Part shown: positions 51,496 to 59,870 of the stretch, piece by piece
Numbering within the stretch: the first letter of the stretch is position 1
Layout: every line of letters begins with the position of its first letter
DNA from: Nonomuraea aurantiaca
GTDB taxonomy: Bacteria > Actinomycetota > Actinomycetes > Streptosporangiales > Streptosporangiaceae
Direction: 5' to 3'
Length of the DNA stretch: 64,000 nt
Assembly: GCF_020215705.1 (NCBI RefSeq)
Contig: NZ_JAIWNB010000016.1
Coordinates: 207,605-271,604, forward strand
Notes under the pieces: model-generated
The model's database searches: none
What the model was told of the DNA's origin: nothing
The model's input: only the letters and a program-made list of their open reading frames with translations
Made by a program: the position numbers and the translations under genes

Positions 51496-51588
51496 ATGGT
51501 TGTGTCACGGTTGCGCCTACGGTTGGCCTACGGTTGCGCCGCCGGTCGCCTACGGTCGCCGTCGTCGACAAACGGTGACATACGGCTG
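51496..51588. promoter_or_regulatory. Array of ACGGTTG direct repeats with about 11-bp period
   Basis: Seven-base elements of the form ACGGT(T/C)G begin at 51496 (ATGGTTG), 51507, 51519, 51530, 51542 (CCGGTCG), 51552, 51572 and 51582 (ACGGCTG). Intervals are 11, 12, 11, 12, 10, 20 and 10 bp, about one helical turn each, with one position skipped. The array lies between the regulator start (51401, minus) and the VanY-like start (51625, plus). Confidence 0.65.
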
Positions 51589-51624
51589 ACAACGCACGCA
51601 CATCCGGCGCCAATCGTAGTCGCC

Positions 51625-52197
51625 ATGAATGAACCACGCACCATCCCACCTCGGCCCCGCGACCGGCTGTTCGCCGCGGTCACCCTCGTGCTCGCCGTGC
51701 TCCTGCTCCCCCCGGCGTTCCTCCGCCATCCCGGCCGCGCCCGCGAACTGGCCTGCCAATGGGCGTTACGGCTGCGATTCCCCGCCGAGGACCTCACCGG
51801 CCTCACCGACGGCGCCCTGGCAGCCTTCACCGCCGCGCGCACCCAGGCACTCTGGCGCCACCGCCAGCTCATCGGCCTCACCTCCGGATACCGCGACCCC
51901 CTCCTCCAGCAACGCATGTTCGACGAAGAGGTACGCCGCTCCGGCTCCCCCACCTCGGCACGCATGTTCGTCCTGCCACCGGCGGAATCCAGCCACGTCA
52001 AAGGCATCGCCCTGGACGTACGCCCCCACGAAGGCGCCCGCTGGCTCGAGGAACACGGCGCCCGCTACGACCTCTACCGCATCTACGACAACGAATGGTG
52101 GCACTTCGAACACCGCCCGGACCGCGGCGGCATACCACCACGACGACGACCCCACCCCGGCTTAGCCTACGTGGCCGAGAACGGGGGCCAGCTGTAG
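51625..52197 (+). CDS. VanY-like D-alanyl-D-alanine carboxypeptidase (M15B)
   Basis: A 190-residue peptidase anchored by one N-terminal helix (LFAAVTLVLAVLLLPPAFL). The zinc site of M15B enzymes is complete: ESSHVKGIALDVRP supplies His and Asp, and DNEWWHFEH supplies the Glu base and the second His. The family trims the terminal D-Ala from peptidoglycan stem peptides on the outside of the membrane, which can lower glycopeptide binding. It diverges from the regulator-sensor-lipoprotein operon, across the 11-bp repeat array, so it is the prime candidate target of that system. Confidence 0.9.
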   Translation: MNEPRTIPPRPRDRLFAAVTLVLAVLLLPPAFLRHPGRARELACQWALRLRFPAEDLTGLTDGALAAFTAARTQALWRHRQLIGLTSGYRDPLLQQRMFDEEVRRSGSPTSARMFVLPPAESSHVKGIALDVRPHEGARWLEEHGARYDLYRIYDNEWWHFEHRPDRGGIPPRRRPHPGLAYVAENGGQL

Positions 52198-52299
52198 CCC
52201 AGGTTCGGGTCCACCCATGTGCGCGATGGGGGGATTGATCGGGTGCCCGCCTTACGGGCGTTGAGGGGACCCGGTGTACGGACTGGCGCGGTCCGCTCG

Positions 52300-52560
52300 C
52301 CGGCGTACGGCCTCGTCGCGATCCCGGAGATTGCCTACGCCCGGCTCACCCGCGTGATCGCATCCGCCTTCGACCTGGACCGCATCCTGACCTCCATGGC
52401 CACCGCTGGACTGCGGGCCGCCCTCTCACTGCGGCGGATGAAGCTCCTCAGCAACAACCCCTCTCCCCGCGGATCGCCGCGCTCATCACCTCCGCCGAGG
52501 CGGGAAGCATCCGCCCAGTGATCGACACCGTCTATCCGATCACCGGCCCCTGGCACGGCC
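52300..52560 (+). pseudogene. 3' fragment of an MDR-type quinone oxidoreductase
   Basis: The frame TSMATAGLRAALSLRRMKLL then SNNPSP breaks near 52475. It continues in a second frame as RIAALITSAEAGSIRPVIDT then VYPITGP. This is the end of a medium-chain NAD(P)H:quinone reductase, where GxIRPVIDxxYPL is the usual last strand. No start or Rossmann domain is present. The assignment rests on one short motif. Confidence 0.45.
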
Positions 52561-52595
52561 CGGATCAACAGGTCACAGATCGCCCCGGTCGATCA

Positions 52596-52686
52596 GAGGC
52601 GGAGGCGGAGGCGGAGGCGGAGGCGGAGGCGGAGGCGCGGGCGGAGGCGGAGGCGCGGGCGGAGGCGCGGGCGGAGGCGCGGGCGG
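52596..52686. repeat. GGCGGA/GGCGCG hexanucleotide repeat
   Basis: About fifteen contiguous 6-bp units (GGAGGC with GCGGGC variants) run from 52596 to 52686. The G-rich strand has many regularly spaced GG pairs and could form two-tetrad G-quadruplexes. It is not inside a supported gene; any frame gives Glu-Ala/Arg-Ala repeats. Confidence 0.85.
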
Positions 52687-52814
52687 TTCTCGGGCCGCCT
52701 ACCGCCACCCGGTGGTGGCGCCTTCATGGGGGCCCGGCGGCCCGTCCACGACAGTGCGCCGGCTGAAGCGCACCCGGCCGGAAAAGGCTCCCCGCAAACC
52801 GGTGGCCGGCCGCG

Positions 52815-52860
52815 GCCTCGCTGCTCTTCGGAGCGCGTGGATCACGAAGAGCAGCGAGGC
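52815..52860 (-). terminator. Long-stem terminator after the beta-helix gene
   Basis: A 16-bp perfect stem (GCCTCGCTGCTCTTCG and its complement) encloses a 14-base loop, 29 bp downstream of the minus-strand stop at 52889. It is GC-rich without a T-run. Confidence 0.75.
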
Positions 52861-52888
52861 GTCCGGCGGGCGTCACACAGGAAGGGTG

Positions 52889-54040
52889 TCAGCCCGTGTA
52901 GTCGGTGGCATGGGTCTGGCCGCTCGGCCACAGATACTTGCCGTGGTCGGCCGTCGTATAGGTGCGGTTGCCGTCTCCCGTACGGGCCTGGATGAGGTTG
53001 CGGCGCCAGGTGGAGCCGCGCGCCGATCCGCCCCAGATGTTGCCGTACAGGAAGCCGTACAGCTGCTCGAGCTCCGCCGAGAAGACGTTGTCGGTGACGG
53101 TGATGTTCGTTGCGTTGTTGGTCACGCCTATGGAGAGCGCGTAACCCCAGCCGGAGACGTAGTTGTTCGTGACCGAGATGTGGTCGTACACGCCGCTGCC
53201 TTGCAGGGCCAGGCCGTTGGTGTTGCCCAGGGAGGCCAGGGTGTTGTGGTCGACGATCATCGGACCGCCGTTGCCCTCGCTCTGCGGGCCTATGCCGTCA
53301 TGGTGGTAGACATCATGGGATGTGTCGGCCATGTCGTGGATGTAGTTGTTCGTCCAAGTCGACGGGCGGCCCGGGAAACCCGTCACCATGATCATGCCCG
53401 CGTTGCCCCAGATGTCGTTGTGATCCATGACGGCCACGGCCTCCTTCATCGTCGTGGCCAGCTGCCAGGACTTGTCGAAGGGCGTGCCGGGCTTGGAGTG
53501 GGACGACGAGACGGTGCCGTCGTTGCCGGGAGGCATCGCGTAGGAGTTCGGCTTGAACGTCGAGTACAGGAACTTGATGTTGTTGTCCGAGTAGATCTGG
53601 ACGAGGTTGTCGTTGGGGTTGGTGCCCTCGAACAGACAGCCGACGAACGTGAGGTTGTCGCCGTAGATCAGCACCTTCAAGCCCAGGAAGCGCTTGTAGG
53701 AGATGACGCTGTTGTCCGGGAACTCCAGCCTCAGCGCTTTGCCGGCGCTCATGCCCGGCGCGTAGTCGGTGAGCTTGCCCGGGTACGCGCCCAGGCCCAG
53801 CCCTCCGGCGTTGGCCGGCGTGTTGGCATAGCCGGTGTTCGAGAAGTCCGGCCAGTAGCCGGAGCCGTCGTTGGGCCGGGCGTTGATGGGGCTGACGGCC
53901 ACTTCCGCCCCGCGTGTGCGGAACTCGCTCGGGACGACGCTCGTGGAAAGGGCGGCTGCGAGGAAGGCCAGGGCGAGGGCGGCGGAGAGACAACTCCGGG
54001 CGAGCGAGCGCGCTAACGGGAAGCGGCGCCGGTCGTCCAT
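52889..54040 (-). CDS. Secreted right-handed beta-helix protein
   Basis: A 383-residue exported protein. The signal peptide is about 1-35 (LARSCLSAALALAFLAAALS). The mature part has parallel beta-helix coils with repeated Asn-rich turns (NLTFVGCLFEGTNPNDNLVQ, DHNTLASLGNTNGLALQGSG, NATNITVTDNVFSAELEQLY). The fold is that of pectate lyases and related polysaccharide lyases. I see no definite Ca-binding or catalytic Arg motif to name a family. It ends about 100 residues after the last coil (WRRNLIQARTGDGNRTYTTA). It is a single gene with its own terminator. Confidence 0.85.
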   Translation of the reverse strand: MDDRRRFPLARSLARSCLSAALALAFLAAALSTSVVPSEFRTRGAEVAVSPINARPNDGSGYWPDFSNTGYANTPANAGGLGLGAYPGKLTDYAPGMSAGKALRLEFPDNSVISYKRFLGLKVLIYGDNLTFVGCLFEGTNPNDNLVQIYSDNNIKFLYSTFKPNSYAMPPGNDGTVSSSHSKPGTPFDKSWQLATTMKEAVAVMDHNDIWGNAGMIMVTGFPGRPSTWTNNYIHDMADTSHDVYHHDGIGPQSEGNGGPMIVDHNTLASLGNTNGLALQGSGVYDHISVTNNYVSGWGYALSIGVTNNATNITVTDNVFSAELEQLYGFLYGNIWGGSARGSTWRRNLIQARTGDGNRTYTTADHGKYLWPSGQTHATDYTG

Positions 54041-54358
54041 GCCATGGCGATGTGATGTGTTGATCTCGTGCTCCGATACGGTCGGTTACCGACTCACGCC
54101 GTCCAGCGGCAGAGGCGGTGCTTCTGCATCAGGTAGTGGTCCGGGAAGCCCCGGCGTTACCGGCGATCTATCATGATCACACTGTGCAGGACTTTCCTCC
54201 CGTCGCGCCGGGATTCTGATAATTCGGGCGAGCCGTAACTACCTGGCGACCGGTGCTGGACAACAGAACGCCCAGATCAGGCACCCCGACAGGGGCGATA
54301 CACCCAGTGAGATGATCGTCGAGTCGCTGGGGCTCGATGTGCGGGTGATCCTGAACGG
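54041..54358. other. Intergenic region, nothing recognised
   Basis: This 318-bp gap lies between the start of the beta-helix gene and the end of the MerR gene. It should hold the promoter of the former, but no clear -35/-10 pair, operator or gene could be chosen. Confidence 0.4.
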
Positions 54359-54703
54359 TCAGGGCCGGGTGAGGAAGCCTGCCAGGGCGCCACGGCTGCG
54401 CTGGAGATCGTCAATGCGCTCGTCCATGGCCTGGAGCTCGCCGTTCAGAATCTCCCAGAGCTCGGCACACCACTCGAAGTCCGGCCGCTCGCCGCGCACG
54501 CACGGCAACACCACGCGGATCACCTCGGTCGACAGGCCCCCCTTGAGCAGCGCGCGCACCTGACGCACCGTGACCACGGAGTCCTCGTCGTAGAAGCGAT
54601 AGCCGTTCGCGCCGCGACCGGCCTCCAGCACTCCCTGTGCCTCGTAGTACCGCAGCAGCCGCGTGCTGACCCCGGTGCGCCGGGACAACTCACCGATCAG
54701 CAT
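54359..54703 (-). CDS. MerR-family transcriptional regulator
   Basis: A 114-residue MerR regulator. The N-terminal winged helix (MLIGELSRRTGVSTRLLRYY EAQG, about 1-25) is followed by YRFYDEDSVVTVRQVRALLK and a coiled-coil tail (ELQAMDERIDDLQRSRGALA). There is no Cys-rich metal site and no large ligand domain, as in the small drug- or stress-sensing members. ATG 54703 is used because MLIGELSRRTG is the family's normal beginning; GGAG lies about eight bases upstream. It diverges from the aminotransferase gene whose promoter shows MerR-type spacing. Confidence 0.9.
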   Translation of the reverse strand: MLIGELSRRTGVSTRLLRYYEAQGVLEAGRGANGYRFYDEDSVVTVRQVRALLKGGLSTEVIRVVLPCVRGERPDFEWCAELWEILNGELQAMDERIDDLQRSRGALAGFLTRP

Positions 54704-54723
54704 GCGCCGGCTCCACTCCCAGA

Positions 54724-54754
54724 TTGACCTTGCCATTGATGTCAAGCCTTAACG
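54724..54754 (+). promoter_or_regulatory. MerR-type promoter with 19-bp spacer
   Basis: TTGACC (54724-54729) and TTAACG (54749-54754) are separated by 19 bp, the overlong spacing that MerR activators correct by twisting DNA. The spacer contains the dyad CTTG-N10-CAAG (54729-54746). The likely target is the aminotransferase gene starting at 54795, with MerR itself transcribed from the other strand. Confidence 0.65.
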
Positions 54755-54794
54755 TCGCCCGGGAAACGCACATTCCGTACGGCTGGAGCGTGTT

Positions 54795-55592
54795 ATGTCT
54801 TCTTTCGTTGTCCAACGTGACGGCCGGGTGGCCGACGCCATGGACCTTGCGCCGCTGGCATTCGCCGGATATGCCCACTTCACCGCCATGCAGGTGCGCG
54901 GCGGCCAGGTCCGTGGGCTGGATCTGCACCTGGAAAGGCTGCGGACGGCCTCCGCAACGCTGTTCGGGCGCGCGATGCCCGACGACCGGGTACGAGCCCT
55001 GTTGCGGGCGGCCGTCCAGGCCGGACCGGCCGACCTCTCCCTGATGGCCACGGTGTTCTCTCCCGCGGGTGAGTTCACGCCGGCGGACGCCGAGCCCGAG
55101 TTGCTCGTCCGTACCGGTCCAGCGGCGTCCGGACCCCCGGGGCCGCTCGCGCTGGCGGTGGTGGAGCATGAACGAGTGCTTCCGGCGGTGAAGCACGTTG
55201 GGGAGGTGGCCAAGACGTACTATCTCCGCCAGGCCGTCGCGGAGGGCTTCGACGACGCCGCCTTCGTCGACCGCCGGGGCCGGCTCAGCGAAGCGTCGAT
55301 CTGGAACCTGGCCTTCTGGGACGGGACGGCGGTGGTGTGGCCAGAAGCCGAGATGCTGACCGGAACCACGATGGGCATCGTCCGCCGGCAACTCGACCGG
55401 CTCGGGGTTCCCCAGCGCGTTCAGCAGATCCGGCCCGCCGACCTGCCGGGAATGGCCGGGGCCGTGGTGATGAACTCGTGGACGCCGGCCGTTCCAGTGC
55501 GTCGGATCGGCTCCGTGCCCCTGCCCGACGCGCCGGCCTTCGAGGCGGCCCTGCACCGGGCATACCAGGCCGAACCGCTCACCACCCCGTAG
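54795..55592 (+). CDS. PLP aminotransferase class IV
   Basis: A 265-residue fold-type IV PLP enzyme, the group of branched-chain and D-amino-acid aminotransferases and aminodeoxychorismate lyase. The substrate-arm segment FAGYAHFTAMQVRGGQVRGL is at the N terminus. The PLP Lys lies in VKHVGEVAKTYYLRQA, and the phosphate-binding part is AAFVDRRGRLSEASIWNLAFW. TGTTMGIVRRQLDRLGV and VVMNSWTPAVPVRRIGSVPL complete the fold. The exact substrate is open. Control by the divergent MerR suggests induction by a small molecule. Confidence 0.9.
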   Translation: MSSFVVQRDGRVADAMDLAPLAFAGYAHFTAMQVRGGQVRGLDLHLERLRTASATLFGRAMPDDRVRALLRAAVQAGPADLSLMATVFSPAGEFTPADAEPELLVRTGPAASGPPGPLALAVVEHERVLPAVKHVGEVAKTYYLRQAVAEGFDDAAFVDRRGRLSEASIWNLAFWDGTAVVWPEAEMLTGTTMGIVRRQLDRLGVPQRVQQIRPADLPGMAGAVVMNSWTPAVPVRRIGSVPLPDAPAFEAALHRAYQAEPLTTP

Positions 55593-55610
55593 CGGCGCAG
55601 GGGGGCGTTC

Positions 55611-56351
55611 CTAACCTTGGACGGTCGGGCGGATGGTGACCTCGCCGATCTCGACATCCCTGGGCTGTTCGATGGCGAAGGCGACAACGCGGGCGACGGC
55701 CTCCGGCTCGATGCCGAACCCATCCATATTGCGGCGGACCTCCTCACGGACCTGAGCGTCGTCGATCGAGCCGGTGAGTTCGGTACGGACGAAGCCCGGC
55801 GAGATCGCCGTCGTCCGCAGCACGCCATCGGTGGACTCCTGCCGAAGGCCTTCCAACAGGGTGCGTACGGCGTTCTTCGTCGCCGCGTAGACCGCCTGCG
55901 TAGGCACGATCTTCAGGCCCGACGTCGACACCGTGGTCACCAGATGGCCGTGGCCCTGCTGGCGGAACACCGGCAGAGCGGCGGCGATGCCGTACAGCAC
56001 TCCCCGCAGGTTGACGTCGATCATCGCGTCCCAGCCGTCGACGTCGAGGTCGCTCACGGGGCCGATCCGGGCGATGCCGGCGTTGCCCACCAGCACGTCA
56101 AGCCGCCCGAACTCCGCCACGGCCTGGCCGACAAGTCGCTCGAGGTCCCCGCGCCGGGTGACGTCCGTGGCGCAGGCGATGGCGCGTCCACCACGATCGC
56201 GGATGTCCCGTGCGAGGTGGTCAAGGCGTTCTGTCCGGCGCGCGCCGAGGACGACCGCCGCCCCACGCTCGGCGAGCAGGCGTGCCGTGGCCTCACCGAT
56301 GCCACTGCTCGCTCCGGTGATGGCGACGACCTGGCCCTCGATGGCAGTCAT
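55611..56351 (-). CDS. Classical short-chain dehydrogenase/reductase
   Basis: A 246-residue NAD(P)-dependent oxidoreductase. The cofactor loop is AITGASSGIGEATARLLAER (TGxxxGxG), followed by DVLVGNAGIA (NNAG-like). The catalytic set is Ser in TTVSTSGLKIV and YAATKNA (YxxxK). An Arg at ARRTERLD after the second strand favours NADP. The C-terminal FAIEQPRDVEIGEVTIRPT matches a large group of actinobacterial oxidoreductases of unknown substrate. It diverges from a TetR gene; the two GGACACGTGTCC operators lie in between, the nearest 21 bp from the ATG. Confidence 0.93.
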   Translation of the reverse strand: MTAIEGQVVAITGASSGIGEATARLLAERGAAVVLGARRTERLDHLARDIRDRGGRAIACATDVTRRGDLERLVGQAVAEFGRLDVLVGNAGIARIGPVSDLDVDGWDAMIDVNLRGVLYGIAAALPVFRQQGHGHLVTTVSTSGLKIVPTQAVYAATKNAVRTLLEGLRQESTDGVLRTTAISPGFVRTELTGSIDDAQVREEVRRNMDGFGIEPEAVARVVAFAIEQPRDVEIGEVTIRPTVQG

Positions 56352-56372
56352 AGGAATCCCTTCAGATAAAGT

Positions 56373-56414
56373 GGACACGTGTCCGCTCAACTCAAAGCTA
56401 CCGGACACGTGTCC
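56373..56414. promoter_or_regulatory. Two GGACACGTGTCC operators
   Basis: Identical perfect 12-bp palindromes lie at 56373-56384 and 56403-56414, 30 bp apart, and fill the 84-bp gap between the divergent SDR and TetR starts. Both also share flanking CGCT on the right side. They are the probable binding sites of the TetR at 56436, controlling both genes. Confidence 0.8.
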
Positions 56415-56435
56415 GCTTAGCAAAGCAGGGAATCG

Positions 56436-56987
56436 ATGAACCCCACCGGGCGCCGAGCCGACGCCGCCGACAACCGCGACCGGATCATCCAGGCCGCACG
56501 AACGGTCATCGCGAACGCGGACGAGATCAAGCTCAACGCGATCGCCAAACAAGCAGGGGTCGGGCAGGGCACCCTCTATCGCCACTTTCCAACCCGGGAG
56601 GCGCTGCTCATCGAGGTCTACCGGGAGGAGGTCGACGAGTTGGTGGCGGTAGCGCCGGCACTGCTCGGCGAGCACGAGCCGCTCACGGCGCTGGCTCGCT
56701 GGTTCGACCGGGTCGTCGACTACGCGCAGGTCAAACGCGGGGTGTTCGCCGCCGTCGAAGCGTCGGTGTGGCAGGGCCTCGCGGCGCACAGCTTGGGCCC
56801 GATCGGTGACGCGCTGACCACCCTCCTCGACGCCGGCAAGGCCGACGGAACCATCCGTTCCGACATCGACGTCCGCGACGTCATTCTCCTCACCGGCTAT
56901 CTGACCCGCCTCGAGGAGAGCGAGTGGGACGCCAGAGCCCGGCACCTGCTCCACGTCGTTCTCGACGGGGTGCGCTCTCGCGAATGA
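56436..56987 (+). CDS. TetR-family regulator of the adjacent SDR
   Basis: A 183-residue TetR. The helix-turn-helix is at about 12-60 (NRDRIIQAARTVIANADEIK then AKQAGVGQGTLYRHFPTREA). The ligand domain, including VKRGVFAAVEASVWQGLAAH, resembles the SDR-linked TetR repressors with the TetR_C_33-like fold. ATG 56436 follows the operator pair by 21 bp. It is expected to repress itself and the SDR. Confidence 0.93.
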   Translation: MNPTGRRADAADNRDRIIQAARTVIANADEIKLNAIAKQAGVGQGTLYRHFPTREALLIEVYREEVDELVAVAPALLGEHEPLTALARWFDRVVDYAQVKRGVFAAVEASVWQGLAAHSLGPIGDALTTLLDAGKADGTIRSDIDVRDVILLTGYLTRLEESEWDARARHLLHVVLDGVRSRE

Positions 56988-57000
56988 CCGCGAAAGCCAT

Positions 57001-57039
57001 GCCCGGCAAGGCATGACCGGGCACCCGTGACTACGGGTG
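57001..57039. terminator. Convergent-gene terminator region with two hairpins
   Basis: GCCCGG-N10-CCGGGC (57001-57022) is followed at once by CACCCGT-GACT-ACGGGTG (57022-57039). They lie between the TetR stop (56987) and the ROK stop (57052), which converge, and could end transcription from both sides. Confidence 0.6.
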
Positions 57040-57051
57040 TCGCGCAAACGG

Positions 57052-58100
57052 TCATGCCTCGGCGAGCAGGCGGCCCACGCCCGCCTGGCTGAAGGCCTCC
57101 CGGCCGGCCAGTGCGATCGCGCCGAAGATGCCCGCGTCGGCGCCGAGCTGGCTCGGCATGATGATGAGCTTGCGCGTCGCCAGCGGCAGCGCCTGTTCGT
57201 ACACCGCGGCGCGTACTCCGGACAGGATCTCGTCCTGCAGCTCGCTCAACGGGCCGCCGAGCACCAGCGTGCGCGGGTTCAGCGTGTGGATCAGCATCGC
57301 CACCACCTCGCCGATGTCGCTGGCCGCCTGGCGGATCCGGTGCAGCGCGCTGGTGTCGCTGTCGGCCACCAGACGGGCCAGCTCGCGCGAGGCGTGCAGC
57401 CGGTCGTCGTACGAGGACGGCGTGATGCCGAGGTCGGCGAGGACCGCGCGATGGCTCGCCACGGCCTCCAGGCAGCCGGTCTTGCCGCATCGGCAGACGA
57501 CGTCGCGGCGCGTGGGCGCCCGGATGTGCCCGATGTCGCCGGCCGCGCCGTCGGCGCCGCGATGTACCGAGCCGTCGGCCGTCACGATGCCGGCGCCGAT
57601 GCCCGACGCGACCTTGATGAACAGCAGGGGCGTGTCGGCCATGTCCTGGGTCGCCTCTCCCAGGGCCATCAGGTTCACGTCGTTGTCGACCGTGACCGCG
57701 GCGCCGAACTGCCCACGCAGGTAGTCCCCGACGGGATAGCCGTCCCAGCCGGGCATGATCGGCGGGCGTACCGCGCAGCCGCGCTGGAAGTCGACCGGTG
57801 CCGGCAGGCCGGCGACGACGTGGCGTACCCGAGCAGGATCATGGTCGTGCTCGTCCAGCATCGAGCGCAGCCGCTCGGACACCGCCTCCAGCAGCTTCTC
57901 GGGACCGCCGTCGACGGACATGTCGACGGTGTCGCGGGCGATGACGGTGCCGCTGAGGTCGGCGATCGCCAGCTGGGTCGCGGCCACGTCCACGTCGGCC
58001 ACGGCGATGGTGCCGGCGCGCGGGCTGATGGTGAGCGCCCGGGGCGGCCGCCCGCGTACCGACTGGCTCGACTCGGTCTCCTCGACGATGCCGAGCTCCT
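57052..58100 (-). pseudogene. ROK-family protein joined out of frame to an IclR gene
   Basis: ROK sugar-kinase/repressor domain of about 340 residues. It has the N-terminal ISPRAGTIAVADVDVAATQL, SGIGAGIV, GDIGHIRA and the zinc motif CRCGKTGCLEAV. The first recognisable residues are RQELGIVEETESSQSVRGRP, the last strand and wing of the winged helix that normally precedes ROK repressors. The first ~60 residues of that helix domain are gone. In their place lies the 3' end of the IclR gene, in a different frame. No start with a ribosome site is apparent; GTG near 58003 would give a bare ROK domain. It was probably a xylose- or glucose-type repressor before the fusion. Confidence 0.8.
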
Positions 58101-58940
58101 GCCGCCGTCGGCGACCATGATTGACTTCGTGATGCGCCTGCTCACCATGCTCAACAGCCCCACGTACTTGTTGACGTCGGCGCGGAAGGTCGGCGCCGTC
58201 ACCGACAGCGCCGCGACCACCGTTCCGGTGGCGCCGGTCAGCGGGATGGCCACGCTGAGATAGCCGACGCGGGTCTGCTCCCGCTCGATGGCGTAGCCGG
58301 CCTTGCGCGCCTGCTGGATCTCTTGGGCGAGCAGCTTGGGCGCGGTGATCGTACGGGGCGTCACGCGGGCCAGCGAGGTGGCCACGACGTCGCCGAAGAG
58401 CGCCCCCGGGCCGAAGGCGATCAGGGCCTTGCCGGTCGCCGTGCAGTGCAGCGGCATGCGTCCGGCGATGCGCGACGGCCTGGACACCTGGCCGTGACCC
58501 GACACCTTCTCCAGGTAGATCACTTCCAGCCCGTCCAGCACCGCCAGATGGATGGTCTCGCCCGTCGCCTGGTAGAGATCCTCCATGAAGGGCCGCGCCG
58601 CGTCGCGCAGAATCCGCTGGCGCGGCACGCGCTGCCCGATCTCGAACAGGCGCATGCCCAGCCAGTACTCGGAGCCGCGCCGCTCCAGCAGGCCCCATTG
58701 CAGCAGTTCCTGGGCCAGCCGGTGGACCGACGCCTTGGCGACGCCGGTGCGGCGGACGATCTCGGACAGGCCGAGGCTCTCGTCATCCGGGCCGAACGCC
58801 TCAAGGATCAGCCGAACCTTGCCCAGCACGCTGTTCGCCGACCCGTCGGGCTCGGCCGGGGAGGCGATCGCCACCGGCTGGGGTTCACCGTCGGCATCGG
58901 GGACAGAGAGGGGAGACGACGACGGGTAAATAAGGGACAT
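58100..58940 (-). CDS. IclR-family regulator, 3' end lost by fusion
   Basis: ATG 58940 starts an IclR regulator. The winged helix is at about 35-95 (NSVLGKVRLILEAFGPDDES, then SEIVRRTGVAKASVHRLAQE). The effector domain follows with PFMEDLYQATGETIHLAVLD, MPLHCTATGKALIAFGPGAL and VGYLSVAIPLTGATGTVVAA. The natural fold is complete up to SRRITKSIMVADGG. The frame then runs on through ROK-coding DNA as nonsense as far as 57675, instead of stopping. DNA binding and ligand binding may survive, with a ~140-residue foreign tail. Alternatively, read-through to the ROK frame would need a one-base shift. Confidence 0.75.
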
Positions 58941-59144
58941 TGGGTGATAATCAGGCCAATGTCCGGTTTCGTTCAACGGGACTGTTCCGGTGAGCGAGAC
59001 AGCCCCGCGTGATTCTTCTCAGCGCCGATTTCGACGGTCTCGAACTACCTGTCCCCCGCGCAGTGCACCGGGCTGGGCCACCATCGGACACACGCATCAC
59101 GCCCGCAGGTTGATCCCCCGGCTGATCGGCGCACAGGACATACC

Positions 59145-59870
59145 TCAGCCCCGAGGGCCTTTGCCCATAGAGGTACCCACCACGGCGACCGGGCACGGAG
59201 CGTGCTGGAGAAGCGAGGCGATCATTCCGAGATGGTCAGCCCTCTTGCGACCGGCCACGATGAGCGCCGGCGTCTCGCGCGCTTCCTGAACTCTGGAGAC
59301 GACGTTCGGATGGCTCTCCTGCCAGGTCTGAGGTTCGGCGGTGGTGACCAGGGCGAGCCGGCGCATGTCCGCCTCGCCGGCGGCGAACTCCAGGACCGAG
59401 GCGGTCGGTTCCTTGTCGGCGACCACGATCGGTCCTGGATGCGCGGGGGCGGGCAGCGGTCCTGGTCCGCGTACGACGATCACCGGGCATTCGGCGTGCG
59501 CGGCGACGTATCGGGCCACCGAGCCCACGAGGGCTCCGGGCAACCCGTGCAGCCCTCGCGAGCCGACCACGACGATGGCGGCGCCGCTGGACAGTTCGAC
59601 GAGCCGCTGTGCCGCCGGGCCCTCGTACAGGTCGGTCTCGATGCCGACGACCGAACTGGTCGCGCGGGCGCAGTCGGCACCGTGCCACAGTACGTGGTCG
59701 GCGGCCTTGCGCAGGTGGTTCTTGGTCTCCTCGTCGGCTTCGCCGTAGGGCCACTGCCAGGCGTGGGCGACGGTCAGCGGGAGTCTTCTGAGTTCGGCCT
59801 CGTCCAGCGCCCAGTCGAGGGCCTGCACGGAGAAGTCCGAGCCGTCGTAGCCGAGCACGATGTGGTTCAT
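59145..59870 (-). CDS. Universal stress protein, tandem domains
   Basis: A 241-residue protein with two UspA domains. The first (about 1-140) has VLGYDGSDFSVQALDWALDE and the ATP-binding signature VVVGSRGLHGLPGALVGSVA. The second (about 150-241) is shortened (PIVVADKEPTASVLEFAAGE, ALIVAGRKRADHLG) and lacks a clear GxxG-S motif. Its start overlaps the stop of the P-type ATPase gene (ATGA), so the two are co-translated. Such pairs occur in hypoxia or dormancy clusters of actinobacteria. Confidence 0.92.
   Translation of the reverse strand: MNHIVLGYDGSDFSVQALDWALDEAELRRLPLTVAHAWQWPYGEADEETKNHLRKAADHVLWHGADCARATSSVVGIETDLYEGPAAQRLVELSSGAAIVVVGSRGLHGLPGALVGSVARYVAAHAECPVIVVRGPGPLPAPAHPGPIVVADKEPTASVLEFAAGEADMRRLALVTTAEPQTWQESHPNVVSRVQEARETPALIVAGRKRADHLGMIASLLQHAPCPVAVVGTSMGKGPRG

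Noticed and set aside
52712..54016. 434-codon plus-strand frame opposite the beta-helix gene
   Set aside because: The minus strand has a signal peptide, a beta-helix pattern and a terminator, while the plus frame has only Val/Gly/Arg-rich shadow sequence.
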